A DNA stretch of 64,000 nt from Deltaproteobacteria bacterium (GCA_019309115.1 JAFDGW010000007.1:1-64000); one strand, 5' to 3'; shown: positions 45,533-56,575, counted from the stretch's first letter. Notes: a model not told the origin generated them from the sequence alone. A program made the numbers and translations.

Positions 45533-45990
45533 AAATCGGAATCGTATCTCATGATGATACTCAGAATTTCCTCTTCATCAGCAGCCTCTTCCAATTTCTT
45601 CCGAATAGATTGATCTTTTAGCAATCGCGCAATTTTTGTCAGAATTCTGACATGCTGTTCAGTGCTTGAATTGGGCGCCAGCAAAACAACAAAAATATGT
45701 ACCAGCTTTCCGTCAACGGCGTCGAAGGAAACCCCCTTTCTGGATCTGGCAAAGAAAAGAATTGGACGCTCCAGGTTGGGCAATCTGGCGTGGGGTATAG
45801 CAACCCCACTGCCAATGCCCGTGCTTCCCAAAAGTTCGCGTTCCCACAGCACCCTAAAAACATCCTCTTCATCCAAACCATCAACGCAACGTCCAACAGC
45901 ACAGCTCAATTTTTTCAAAGCTTCATGCTTGTTCTCTGCGCTAAAATCAGGAAGGATTGCCTTATCGGGGAAAAGGTCTGCCAATCTCAT
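45529..45990 (-). CDS. ptsN: PTS IIA-like nitrogen-regulatory protein PtsN
   Basis: A 153-residue EIIA of the fructose/nitrogen type. Phospho-acceptor His67 sits in GVAIPHARLPN. PtsN-type proteins take phosphate from NPr or HPr and act as regulators of potassium transport, sensor kinases or enzymes rather than of sugar entry. It lies downstream of rpoN and hpf, the conserved order in proteobacteria, and overlaps rapZ by four bases. Partner phosphotransferases are not seen in the window. Confidence 0.94.
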   Translation of the reverse strand: MRLADLFPDKAILPDFSAENKHEALKKLSCAVGRCVDGLDEEDVFRVLWERELLGSTGIGSGVAIPHARLPNLERPILFFARSRKGVSFDAVDGKLVHIFVVLLAPNSSTEQHVRILTKIARLLKDQSIRKKLEEAADEEEILSIIMRYDSDF

Positions 45991-46014
45991 ATTGGGATAC
46001 TTCCGATTCCGAAA

Positions 46015-46551
46015 TTACGTCTCAATGAGACCATATCTTCCATCTTCCCTTCTGTACAAAACGTTTAATCGACCGGTATCCTGATTCACGAAAACCAGAA
46101 AGTCTCTTTTGGACGCATTCAATTGAAGAATTGCCTCTTCAACATCTATCGGTTTTGGATCATACTCTTCAACCACAACAGGTAACTCCTCAACCTCTTC
46201 AAAATCATCAGCAAACCCGGCGGCCCTTGTATTTCTCACCAGCTCTTTTTCCTCGGCTAGTAATTTTTTCCGTCGCACCTTATCGAGCTGCTTCTTTATT
46301 TGAGCTTCTACTGTATCGGCCAGGAGATCTATAGCACTGTAAATGTCTTCAGTTTCCTCAGATGCATTTATACGAATCCCATTGGCATTTATTATTACTT
46401 CAGCAATGTGTCGAAACTTTTCTGCATTAAGCACAACGTTGGCTTCAATAGGCTCAAGAAGATAACGTTTCACCCTCCCAATTTTTTCTTCCACATAAGC
46501 TTTTACATCTTCAGATGGATCCATGTTCCGAAATGTCACACTAATTTGCAT
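46015..46551 (-). CDS. hpf: Ribosome hibernation promoting factor, long form
   Basis: A 178-residue long-form HPF (S30AE family). Residues 1-100 are the ribosome-binding domain (VTFRNMDPSEDVKAYVEEKI, then EDIYSAIDLLADTVEAQIKKQ). Residues about 120-178 are the C-terminal dimerisation domain (VEEAILQLNASKRDFLVFVNQDTGRLNVLYRR). The long form joins two 70S ribosomes into inactive 100S particles by itself during slow growth. It lies 12 bases after rpoN, the usual position. Confidence 0.95.
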   Translation of the reverse strand: MQISVTFRNMDPSEDVKAYVEEKIGRVKRYLLEPIEANVVLNAEKFRHIAEVIINANGIRINASEETEDIYSAIDLLADTVEAQIKKQLDKVRRKKLLAEEKELVRNTRAAGFADDFEEVEELPVVVEEYDPKPIDVEEAILQLNASKRDFLVFVNQDTGRLNVLYRREDGRYGLIET

Positions 46552-46563
46552 AGTTCCCTCCAG

Positions 46564-47982
46564 CTAGAATTTAGGCCTTCTTCGTTTATGAGACGGAAGA
46601 ATCCCCATCATCTCCCTGTACTTTGCAACGGTGCGCCTGGCGATCCTGATACCTTCCTCTTTAAGTTTCTCCGCTATGGCCTTGTCACTTAACGGGTTCG
46701 ACGGATCTTCTTCCCTTATAATGTTTCTTATCTTTTCCTTAACGCTCTCAGATGCTATTTCCTCCCCTCCATCCTTCTTTATCGAGCTATTAAAAAAGTA
46801 TTTCAATTCGAAAATTCCATGGGGAGTTTGCATATATTTATTGGTCGTTACCCTGCTTACCGTCGATTCGTGCATACCAACATCTTCAGCAACGTCACGG
46901 AGGACCATTGGCTTCAAGTGTCCTATACCCTTTTCGAAAAAATCTCTCTGAAGTCTAACAATGCTTTCCGCTACTCGATACAGGGTACGCTGCCTCTGAT
47001 GGATGCTCTTAATAAGCCAGCTAGCCGATTTCAGCTTTTCCTGAATATATTCCTTAACTTCAGGCGGAACCCTGTTTTTTTTCTTCAGGAATTCTCGATA
47101 GTAAGGACTTATCCTAAGCTTTGGTAGCCCTTCGTCGTTGAGCATTATCACAAAATCATCGTCAACCTTTGTGACGTAAACGTCTGGACTAATGTACTGT
47201 GGTTCTTCGGAAGAGTAAGCACTTCCGGGCCGAGGATTCAGGCTCAGAATTACCTCTATGGCTTCTTTTACTTCCTCAGAAGGTCTTTTCAGCTTACGTA
47301 CAAGCTCAGCATAATTCTTATTCTCCAGATATTTGAGATATTTCTCGATTATGGTTTTCACAAGTTCATTCTCAGGAAAATACAGATTCGCCTGAACCAT
47401 AAGGCATTCCTGAAGGTTACGGGATGCCACGCCAACGGGATCGAAGAGCTGAATTCTTTTCAAAACATCTTCAACCCTGTCCACATTGGAGTCAGTTATT
47501 CTGGCAATCTCTTCCAGTGATGCATCCAAATATCCGTTGGGATCGATATTACCTATTATTTGCTCCCCGATTCTAACCTCTTCTTCGCTAAAATTGGACA
47601 ACCTAAGCTGCCACATCAGGTGATCCTGAAGAGACGAAGGACTGGCGAGCTTGCGGTCAAAGGCTGGAAAATCCTGCCCTTCCTCCTTTTCGTAAACTAC
47701 CGGCGTACTCGAATTATATTCTTCCAGGAATACCTCCCAGTCAAAATCGTCCCTCATGGTTTCAACTACTTCTACTTCTTTCGTGTCCTTCGTCTCTGCA
47801 GATGGATTTACCTCCTGCTCCTCTACGACTTCCTCAAGCGCAGGATTCACCTCCATTTCCTGTTGTATCGTTTCCAGTAGTTCAAGCCGTGAGAGCTGGA
47901 GCAGCTTTATGGCCTGCTGAAGTTGAGGTGTCATAACCAGCTGGGGCATCACTTTAAGCTGCTGTCTTAGCTCAAGGGCCAT
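46564..47982 (-). CDS. rpoN: RNA polymerase sigma-54 factor
   Basis: A 472-residue sigma-54. Region I (residues 1-50) has the glutamine-rich MPQLVMTPQLQQAIKLLQLS that blocks open complex formation until an AAA+ activator acts. Region II is acidic. Region III contains the core-binding part and the C-terminal RpoN box ARRTVAKYRE, followed by LPSHKRRR, that reads the -24 element. Activators and target promoters are not present here. It lies between lptB and hpf as in most proteobacteria. Confidence 0.97.
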   Translation of the reverse strand: MALELRQQLKVMPQLVMTPQLQQAIKLLQLSRLELLETIQQEMEVNPALEEVVEEQEVNPSAETKDTKEVEVVETMRDDFDWEVFLEEYNSSTPVVYEKEEGQDFPAFDRKLASPSSLQDHLMWQLRLSNFSEEEVRIGEQIIGNIDPNGYLDASLEEIARITDSNVDRVEDVLKRIQLFDPVGVASRNLQECLMVQANLYFPENELVKTIIEKYLKYLENKNYAELVRKLKRPSEEVKEAIEVILSLNPRPGSAYSSEEPQYISPDVYVTKVDDDFVIMLNDEGLPKLRISPYYREFLKKKNRVPPEVKEYIQEKLKSASWLIKSIHQRQRTLYRVAESIVRLQRDFFEKGIGHLKPMVLRDVAEDVGMHESTVSRVTTNKYMQTPHGIFELKYFFNSSIKKDGGEEIASESVKEKIRNIIREEDPSNPLSDKAIAEKLKEEGIRIARRTVAKYREMMGILPSHKRRRPKF

Positions 47983-48000
47983 TGCTGCCGCTCCCTCCGA

Positions 48001-48738
48001 TCAAATCAATCTGAATTCATCACCAAGATAAACCTGTCTGGCTTTATGGCTTTCCACAATTTCCTGCGGAGCACCTGACTCAAGAATATGCCCATTATGC
48101 ATAATGTAAGCAAAATCGCAAACATTCAGTGTCTCTCTGACATTGTGATCAGAAATCAAAACCCCGATATTTTTTTCTCTCAGGCTCAGTATAAGTTCCT
48201 GAAGATCCCTAACTGCCAGGGGATCAATGCCAGCAAAAGGTTCATCAAGCAATATAAATCTGGGCTCCCTCACAAGGGCTCGACAAATTTCAACTCTCCG
48301 GCGCTCACCGCCCGATAACCTATCGGCACGGGTATCCGCAACATGTTCTATCCCAAACTCCGCCAGCAGTGATGCCAGACGTTTCTTACGTTCCGACTTA
48401 GGCATATCCAGAGTCTCTAAAATGGCCATAACATTCTCCGCGGCAGTGAGCTTTCTGAAAACCGAAGATTCCTGAGGCAAATAAGTAATCCCCTTTCGTG
48501 CTCTTACATACATAGGATAACCCATAAGATTTTCACCGTCCAAAAAAATTGCTCCTCCATCTGGCTGGATGATGCCGACTACACAATAAAAAGTGGTGGA
48601 TTTTCCAGCACCATTTGGACCCAGCAGGCCAACAATCTGTCCCTGTCGCACCACAAGGTTTACGCCATCCACAACCTTACGATTTCCATACTGTTTCACC
48701 AGATCCCTGACCACAAGTCCCGCCTCAATCTCCACCAT
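48001..48738 (-). CDS. lptB: LptB, ATPase of the lipopolysaccharide export complex
   Basis: A 245-residue ABC ATPase. Walker A GPNGAGKST, signature LSGGERRRVEICRAL and Walker B FILLDEPFAGIDP are intact. Together with LptF and LptG (not in the window) it powers lifting of lipopolysaccharide from the inner membrane to the LptC/LptA bridge. The first residues overlap lptA by 14 bases. Genes on both sides (lptA upstream, rpoN downstream) confirm the assignment over other ABC ATPases. Confidence 0.96.
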   Translation of the reverse strand: MVEIEAGLVVRDLVKQYGNRKVVDGVNLVVRQGQIVGLLGPNGAGKSTTFYCVVGIIQPDGGAIFLDGENLMGYPMYVRARKGITYLPQESSVFRKLTAAENVMAILETLDMPKSERKKRLASLLAEFGIEHVADTRADRLSGGERRRVEICRALVREPRFILLDEPFAGIDPLAVRDLQELILSLREKNIGVLISDHNVRETLNVCDFAYIMHNGHILESGAPQEIVESHKARQVYLGDEFRLI

Positions 48739-49285
48739 TTTCCACTTCTTTCAAAATGCCCTTTTTCTTCGATGGATACAAAATAACCTGCACCGGCTTT
48801 TCCGATCCCCCCTCAACCACACTAGTACCTTTCTGGAGATCGATGGTTATCATTTGGCCGGAAAGCCTGTCAGATCCCTGAGCTACAACAGGGCTATCCA
48901 GTAGCACAATGGTTTGCTTTGATACGTCATAAATGGCTTTGCCTGAAGAAGCCACCCGATTTCCCTGTACAACTCGAACGTTCCCTTCCGCTTCCACTCG
49001 ATCAATCTGCCTAAGCACCTCCCCCGAAGGACTAGGTTTTGTCCCCTTTTTCCCGTAAACAGTTAATTTGTCGCAGGACATGGAAATATCGGCCTGTTTC
49101 ACAAACACATGGCCTTCGAAGACTATCACACCATCTTTTTCCCGGACCACCAGTCGGTCACTGGTTATGTGCAAAGGTTCGGAGCGGCGGTCGACAAAAG
49201 TCAGATTTCCAGTCTTAGCTTCAGAAGCCACTCCATTCGTAAGAAGTACAAGACATATTACAATCGTCGAAAATAACCCGTTCAC
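48725..49285 (-). CDS. lptA: LptA, periplasmic lipopolysaccharide transport protein
   Basis: A 186-residue protein with a signal peptide (IVICLVLLTNGVASEA) and an OstA/LptA beta-jellyroll domain (PLHITSDRLVVREKDGVIVFEGHVFVKQ, split by short turns). LptA subunits stack between LptC and LptD to carry lipopolysaccharide across the periplasm. It overlaps lptC by four bases (ATGA) and lptB by 14 bases. The C-terminal 25 residues are charged and variable. Confidence 0.92.
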   Translation of the reverse strand: MNGLFSTIVICLVLLTNGVASEAKTGNLTFVDRRSEPLHITSDRLVVREKDGVIVFEGHVFVKQADISMSCDKLTVYGKKGTKPSPSGEVLRQIDRVEAEGNVRVVQGNRVASSGKAIYDVSKQTIVLLDSPVVAQGSDRLSGQMITIDLQKGTSVVEGGSEKPVQVILYPSKKKGILKEVENGGD

Positions 49286-49914
49286 CGAGGCACCCCTGAA
49301 ACATTTATGAAAAAATCAACGCCCCCTTCCCCATAACCGATCATGTTCTTCACATCGAACCTCCATGAATTAACAGTTCCTTCCAACAAAGGCCCGTAAA
49401 CTCTTAAAGGCCTGTTGGAATACACTTCCCCCGATGCATTTGAGTAAGCCGCTTTGTCGGTTATCAATGTATATCCGTATGGTAGCCTAACATGTACGCG
49501 GCCAGAAAGCTCGAGGTTCTTAGTGCCAGCATACATTACGGCTCTGTCGGCTTTCAGTTCGACGTTTGAACCATCTTCAAGGTAAAACTTGACTTTAACA
49601 GCATGCAACAAAGACCTTTTTTCCTCCTGGAAAAATAAAGCCTTATCGGCATAAAGAGTCCACAACGTTCGCCCCTTCTCAACTTCACTGTATTCCATAC
49701 CTTCCAGTTCGGCCGTTGCTGGAGATTCAACCTCCGTTGACGCTCTGTTTTGGCTTGGTGTAGCTTCATTGCCGTGCAAAAGAAGTTTCTTTACCACCAA
49801 AAAAAGAACGGTACACACAAGCGAGATCAGGAGGAAATACCTCAAACTTCGACGCCTTTTCACCCACCTACTTCCCCGGACTTGAGAAAATACCTGTTCG
49901 TTACTTTTTCCCAC
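49282..49914 (-). CDS. lptC: LptC, lipopolysaccharide transport protein, membrane anchored
   Basis: A 210-residue protein with a single N-terminal membrane helix (about 23-45; YFLLISLVCTVLFLVVKKLL) and a periplasmic beta domain (ALFFQEEKRSLLHAVKVKFY, LITDKAAYSNASGEVYS) of the LptC/YrbK type. It accepts lipopolysaccharide from LptBFG and passes it to LptA. Sequence is less conserved than its neighbours, but fold features, length and order (kdsC-lptC-lptA-lptB) agree. It overlaps the kdsC end by 55 bases. Confidence 0.88.
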   Translation of the reverse strand: MGKSNEQVFSQVRGSRWVKRRRSLRYFLLISLVCTVLFLVVKKLLLHGNEATPSQNRASTEVESPATAELEGMEYSEVEKGRTLWTLYADKALFFQEEKRSLLHAVKVKFYLEDGSNVELKADRAVMYAGTKNLELSGRVHVRLPYGYTLITDKAAYSNASGEVYSNRPLRVYGPLLEGTVNSWRFDVKNMIGYGEGGVDFFINVSGVPR

Positions 49915-50397
49915 AGTCCCTTTACCTGTAAGACCATCTCACATACTTCCCTGCATGCCCCACGGCCCCCCGGCCTTTTTGTAACATAATGAGCAAAGGG
50001 CAAAATATGGGGACTTGCGTCAGCTACCGCAACAGCCCACCCGACTCGTTTCATGACAGGGATATCTATAAGATCGTCTCCAACGTATCCCATCTCCTCA
50101 TCGCTGAAGCCGGTCGCTTCAAGTATCTTCTGATACGCATCCAGTTTAATTTTCGCATTCTGATAAACATACCTGATCCCTATCTCCTGAGCTCTAAGTT
50201 CAACCGTCTTGGAATAGCGGCCTGTGATGATACCTAACTCTATCCCCGCCCTTAGCAACAACTTCATCCCGTGACCATCTTTAACATCAAAACCCTTTAT
50301 CTCAATGCCAGCATCGGAATAATAAATAGTCCCGTCGGTCATAACCCCATCAACATCAAAGATAATCATGCGCAGATTTTTTATCCTTGACACAAGT

Positions 50398-50420
<23 letters not shown>
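49860..50420 (-). CDS. kdsC: KDO 8-phosphate phosphatase
   Basis: A HAD-family phosphatase of about 186 residues that removes phosphate from KDO 8-phosphate. Motif I is IIFDVDGVMTDGTIYY; the flap part FDVKDGHGMKLLLRAG and motif III/IV region MGYVGDDLIDIPVMKRVGWAVAVADA are typical of tetrameric KdsC without a cap. The start is uncertain: TTG 50420 gives the usual length but its SD is too near; TTG 50498 and GTG 50393 are alternatives. It overlaps the kdsA end and lptC start. Product is needed for lipopolysaccharide core assembly. Confidence 0.9.
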
Positions 50421-52934
<2,514 letters not shown>

Positions 52935-52993
52935 TTAAAATTTCTAAAGTCCTGTCCACTCACCACACCCCATAAACAAACCCGAGCAACCGT

Positions 52994-53021
52994 ATTCTAG
53001 CAAAAACACTACACTTCGCAA
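52994..53021 (-). promoter_or_regulatory. Possible promoter of the pyrG-kds-lpt-rpoN operon
   Basis: Minus strand: TTGCGA, 16-base spacer, TAGAAT, about 70 bases before pyrG. Pattern match only. Confidence 0.35.
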
Positions 53022-53154
53022 TGTCCAAGCATTTATGGCATAAAGATACACTCAATAACTTTGACATGGCCTCCTTTTCACACAAGCAGTCGCAGGGCAT
53101 CGAAAACTTAAACGAATGAATTACTTGGTAAGTTTTTCCGTTGTGCCTCTCACC

Positions 53155-54534
53155 TTATACTCCAAGAATCGCCTTAGCAATTGAGAAGTATATAAACATG
53201 CCGACCACGTCCATTATTGTGGAAAGCGTTGGGCTGGTAGCCCCCGCCGGATCTATTCCAATGGCTGTGTATACCAGAGGCAGGGCCGCACCGATAACAG
53301 CTGCCACTATCACCTGAATTGCAAAGGCTACACCTATTGCCATTCCAACAACAGCGGAACTCAGGCCCATCGGAAGCGTAATCCCTGAGGTAAACAGGCT
53401 AACTTTCAACCAGAGCAGGCTACCAAGCGTCACAGCAATTAAAATGGCCACGCGACATTCCTTAAACAATACCTTAAAGAAATCGCCAGGGGAAATTTCT
53501 TTCAAAGCGAGCGCCCTTATGACTAGAACCGCCGACTGACTACCGGTGTTGCCACCCGTCGCGGCAAGCATGGGCATGTAAAAAGCAAGAATTACGAGTC
53601 GCATAAGGGTTACTTGAAAGTGATGTATAACCATTCCCGAAAAAAGCTCAAGACCCGCAAGGCCAATTACCCATGGGGCACGGCGCTTAAAAAATTCCCA
53701 AACGGACGTTTTCATATACACGCCGGCTTCGTGAGGACCAGAAATAGCCATAAACTTCTCTAGGTCCTCGGTCTGTTCCTGCGTGATGATATCGACGGCA
53801 TCGTCGTGGGTTATAATACCAACAAGTACGTTATCACCGTTTATGATAGGCAAGGCTATCAAGTCATATTTCTGGATCATGCGGGCCACATCTTCCTGAT
53901 CATCTGTGACCCGAGCAAAGATCACGTCACGCCTCATTATATCCTTTACGAGCTTATGAGGAGAGGCAAGTATCAAATCCTTCAAAGAAACGAGCCCGAT
54001 GAGGCGTCTTTTATCGTCAACAACATAAGCGTAGTAAACCGTTTCCTTATCCGGAGCTTCAAGGCGAACCCGCTCGAGTGCTTCCCGAACAGTTATGTCC
54101 GGAGGCAGAGCCACGTAATCAGAAGTCATAACTGAGCCGGCAGTTCCTTCGGGATAGGATGCAAGTTTGCGAATGTCTTCTCGCTCTGCCTTTGCCAAAG
54201 CAGGTAAGATCAGGTCCTGTTTCTCCGGAGGGATTTGTTTGAACAGGTCTACGCGATCATCAGGAGGCATGTCAGAAATAAGTTGAGCCAGTTCGTCCCG
54301 GGTCAGAGATTCTGCAATCTCGAGCTGTACATCTTCGTCCAGATTGCTGAATACTTCGGCCCTGAGCTGAGGTTCCAGTGCTCGCAGTATGTGCCAGATT
54401 TCTCGTGGCCCTAGAGTTGCCAGAAAATCCGCCACAGCCTTGGGGTGCATATGACGGCAAAAATCTTGTATTGTGGACACATCATTCCTAGAAACCAGCT
54501 CACGAAGTTCAGGAGCAACCAGAGGAGCTTTCAT
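53155..54534 (-). CDS. mgtE: MgtE-type magnesium channel
   Basis: A 459-residue Mg2+ channel. Residues 1-125 are the helical MgtE N domain (DMPPDDRVDLFKQIPPEKQD), residues about 130-255 are two CBS domains (GTAGSVMTSDYVALP, VKDIMRRDVIFARVTDD), and residues about 280-459 hold five membrane helices with PMLAATGGNTGSQSAVL. In this family bound Mg2+ in the cytoplasmic domains closes the pore. The ribosome site GGAGGTG is paired with CACCTCC in a leader structure (see 54535-54643), so expression probably responds to a signal, plausibly Mg2+. Confidence 0.95.
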   Translation of the reverse strand: MKAPLVAPELRELVSRNDVSTIQDFCRHMHPKAVADFLATLGPREIWHILRALEPQLRAEVFSNLDEDVQLEIAESLTRDELAQLISDMPPDDRVDLFKQIPPEKQDLILPALAKAEREDIRKLASYPEGTAGSVMTSDYVALPPDITVREALERVRLEAPDKETVYYAYVVDDKRRLIGLVSLKDLILASPHKLVKDIMRRDVIFARVTDDQEDVARMIQKYDLIALPIINGDNVLVGIITHDDAVDIITQEQTEDLEKFMAISGPHEAGVYMKTSVWEFFKRRAPWVIGLAGLELFSGMVIHHFQVTLMRLVILAFYMPMLAATGGNTGSQSAVLVIRALALKEISPGDFFKVLFKECRVAILIAVTLGSLLWLKVSLFTSGITLPMGLSSAVVGMAIGVAFAIQVIVAAVIGAALPLVYTAIGIDPAGATSPTLSTIMDVVGMFIYFSIAKAILGV

Positions 54535-54643
54535 GGCGGCTCACCTCCAATCCTCACCGCATCGTGTGCGCGATGCGGCCGGAGGTGAACCTACAGGAAA
54601 GAACTATCGATGTGATTCACACAACCTGCCGCATCTTGCACAC
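54535..54643 (-). promoter_or_regulatory. mgtE leader RNA with two mutually exclusive folds
   Basis: On the minus strand the ribosome site GGAGGTG (54548-54542) can pair with CACCTCC (54587-54581). Inside that stem is an eight-base hairpin, CCGCATCG (54578-54571) with CGATGCGG (54564-54557). The segment at 54578-54564 can instead pair with an upstream segment at 54643-54629, with 13 of 15 bases matching. The two pairings exclude each other: one hides the ribosome site, the other could free it. This is the layout of a translational riboswitch or similar RNA switch. It does not match the M-box consensus as I know it. The ligand is unknown. Confidence 0.6.
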
Positions 54644-54987
54644 GGCACGGCCAACTTTCTTCAGCCTGCTTCACGAGGCTAACCCTGAGCTTATCTAACC
54701 TGCTACTGTCCGAATCACTCATACCCTCTAAACTTCTAACCAAAAACCTTATGAAGCATTCTAAACACGCTTCACACTCTTATTCCCACTTTTTGGCAAT
54801 TACTTACACCAAGCGTATGAACAATATTCATGTTTCGGTTTTCGTCAAGCCTTTTTAAAACCGCGATGGCAAAATACGTTTCCATATCCAGAATTCAATA
54901 TGCACCAGTACATCTTCGAGGAAGAACTCTCTCGGTGCAAAAGATCTCATTGAATATCTTTTCGCACAAGTGCTCATTCCAGATTCG
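54644..54987. other. Intergenic DNA between mgtE leader and hsp20 promoter
   Basis: About 340 bases with no gene. The mgtE promoter and the 5' part of its leader should be here. A 7-base inverted repeat CGGTTTT/AAAACCG lies near 54836-54863. Nothing else is recognised. Confidence 0.35.
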
Positions 54988-55016
54988 TTGACATCATACC
55001 ATGTGATGATTATTTT
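54988..55016 (+). promoter_or_regulatory. Sigma-70-type promoter of the hsp20 pair
   Basis: TTGACA, exactly 17 bases, TATTTT, about 54 bases before the first hsp20 gene. The spacer contains a short inverted repeat CATCA/TGATG (54992-55008) that could be a repressor site. It does not look like a sigma-32 or CIRCE arrangement. Confidence 0.55.
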
Positions 55017-55069
55017 GGTGTCGAGCCGGGAAAAACTCAATTAAATCAATAAGAAAGGAGGGATGTGTT

Positions 55070-55522
55070 ATGGCAATTACCAGATGGAGCAGCCCAAGTA
55101 CATTTAAACCTCTCGAAGAGTTAGAACGACTGCGCAGGGAAATGGACAGACTTTTTGACAACGTTATGTCACGACGGTCGTGGCTTACCGCTAAGGTATA
55201 TCCACCAATTAATATCACTGAAGATAAAGACGCCTACTATATACGGGCAGAACTGCCAGGAGTCAAGCCAGAAGATATTGAAATCTCAGTAGAAGCAGAC
55301 ACGGTAATAATCGGTGGTGAGCGCAAAGCTGAGGATGTCGGCACTAACGTTACTTATCATCGTAAGGAGCGTGAAACGGGCAAGTTCAAGAGAGCTGTGA
55401 GGCTGCCGACGCAAATGGACCCCGACAAGGTGGAAGCCAAGTTTAAGAACGGCATACTCACGGTGATTTTACCCAAATCCGAGGGATCAAAGCCGCGTCA
55501 GATTCAGGTTAAGGCTGAATAG
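55070..55522 (+). CDS. Hsp20-family small heat-shock protein
   Basis: A 150-residue small heat-shock protein. It has an N-terminal arm (PLEELERLRREMDRLFD), an alpha-crystallin domain at about 42-140 (INITEDKDAYYIRAELPGVK, the ERKAEDVG loop, FKNGILTVILPK), and a short tail. Such proteins hold unfolding proteins until ATP-dependent chaperones act. AAAGGAGGG precedes ATG. A second Hsp20 gene follows after 23 bases; the two may form mixed oligomers. Confidence 0.95.
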   Translation: MAITRWSSPSTFKPLEELERLRREMDRLFDNVMSRRSWLTAKVYPPINITEDKDAYYIRAELPGVKPEDIEISVEADTVIIGGERKAEDVGTNVTYHRKERETGKFKRAVRLPTQMDPDKVEAKFKNGILTVILPKSEGSKPRQIQVKAE

Positions 55523-55545
55523 CAGAGGACGGAAGGAGGTGAGTA

Positions 55546-55950
55546 ATGATGGCAGCGGAAAAGGAACTCCAAGTAAAAGAAAAACAACAGGCACAACAGC
55601 AAGCTGAAAGCACTCGGGATATTCCGGTCTATATACCCGATGTAGATATTTACGAAACCCAGGATGCACTTGTAATGTTGGTGGACATGCCGGGCGTAGC
55701 TCCTCAGGATGTTAACATAGACTTAAAGGATGATACTCTGACCATCCGGGGCACCGTTTCCGATTACGGACTGGGAGAAACACCGGTGCTTATGGAATAC
55801 GGAGTGGGCGATTACTTCAGGGAATTCACACTTGGCCATTATATAGACCAGTCAAAGATTGAAGCGACTATGAAAGACGGGGTGTTGAAATTGGTTCTAC
55901 CAAAGGTCGATCGGGCAAAGGCGAGAAAGATAGAGGTAAAAGCAGAATAA
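55546..55950 (+). CDS. Second Hsp20-family small heat-shock protein
   Basis: A 134-residue small heat-shock protein. The N-terminal arm is Gln/Glu-rich (KEKQQAQQQAESTRD) and unlike that of its neighbour; the alpha-crystallin domain (VDIYETQDALVMLVDMPGVA, DGVLKLVLPKVDRAKAR) is clear. AAGGAGGTGAG precedes ATG. It is transcribed with the first Hsp20 gene, and the unit ends at a hairpin followed by T5 (55967-56005). Confidence 0.93.
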   Translation: MMAAEKELQVKEKQQAQQQAESTRDIPVYIPDVDIYETQDALVMLVDMPGVAPQDVNIDLKDDTLTIRGTVSDYGLGETPVLMEYGVGDYFREFTLGHYIDQSKIEATMKDGVLKLVLPKVDRAKARKIEVKAE

Positions 55951-55966
55951 TGAAGCACTTTCCAGG

Positions 55967-56005
55967 CAGTGAGTTCCCTGTTATGAGAAGGGGCTCACTG
56001 TTTTT
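55967..56005 (+). terminator. Rho-independent terminator of the hsp20 pair
   Basis: CAGTGAG (55967-55973) pairs with CTCACTG (55994-56000), extended by GC and GU pairs, followed by TTTTT. It lies 17 bases after the second hsp20 stop. Confidence 0.75.
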
Positions 56006-56009
56006 CCAG

Positions 56010-56038
56010 TTGACCTGAACTATTATTAGGTATATTCA
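56010..56038 (+). promoter_or_regulatory. Possible promoter of the DsrE-like selenoprotein gene
   Basis: TTGACC, 17-base spacer, TATTCA, just after the hsp20 terminator and about 100 bases before the gene start. Good spacing, moderate match. Confidence 0.45.
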
Positions 56039-56140
56039 ATTAAACATGTGGTTTGTATAGGTAGATGTGATCCTTGAGGGTTATCACAAGTAGGAAATCT
56101 GGAAACCTTAAACAACCAGAAGGGTAAGGATGATAAGATT

Positions 56141-56452
56141 ATGAAAGTGCTTTTTATTATAACCACCAACGATGCAGAAACGGTTTACAATGCCATGAGG
56201 CTTGCAAATTTGGGAGTTAAAAAAGGCGATGAAGTAAGTGTGTTCATGCTCGGAAAAGGAGTTTTATTCGAGCAAATAAGTTCTGACGAGTTCGACGTAA
56301 TGGCGCAGATTAATGCTTTTGAGGGCGATTTTTATGTGTGAGGTGTATGTATGAAATCTCACGGTCTTGTGGGATCATCTACATGTCCTGTTGGTTGGAT
56401 GGATGACCTATACGAATTGGCAAAAGAAGCTGACAAGGTGTTTACCTTCTAA
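56141..56452 (+). CDS. DsrE-like selenoprotein (Sec at in-frame TGA)
   Basis: A 103-residue DsrE/F-family protein if the in-frame TGA at 56339-56341 is read as selenocysteine (residue 67). Before it lie 66 residues typical of the family (NDAETVYNAMRLANLGVKKGDEV, then MLGKGV). After it the same frame continues GVCMKSHGL, then CPVGWMDDLYELAKEADKVFTF to TAA 56450-56452. Relatives have Cys in this place (CGTC), so TGA replaces a conserved Cys and makes a U-x-x-C redox pair. A SECIS-like hairpin follows the TGA (56356-56375). DsrE-like proteins take part in sulfur transfer or related redox chemistry. Sec insertion is inferred; the SelA-D genes are outside the window. Confidence 0.85.
56356..56375 (+). 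promoter_or_regulatory. SECIS-like hairpin after the in-frame TGA
   Basis: ATCTCAC (56356-56362) pairs with GTGGGAT (56369-56375), seven pairs including one G-U, around the loop GGTCTT. The loop begins with GG and contains GGUCU, the same bases found in the E. coli fdhF SECIS loop. The loop starts 22 bases after the TGA, within the range of bacterial SECIS elements. Confidence 0.75.
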
Positions 56453-56575
56453 GTATCAAATCTGCAAAGTGAAAAGAAGGGGTTGCCAGCTGTTCACACA
56501 TACATCCTGAATCCGTGAGGAAAATGCAGCAAATGCGCCTCAATTTCTTGTTTTTTAAGACAATATTGCACGAAC

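Noticed and set aside
54535-54780. Standard M-box (ykoK) Mg2+ riboswitch before mgtE
   Set aside because: The conserved M-box core segments were not found by eye; the structure is reported as an unnamed leader instead.
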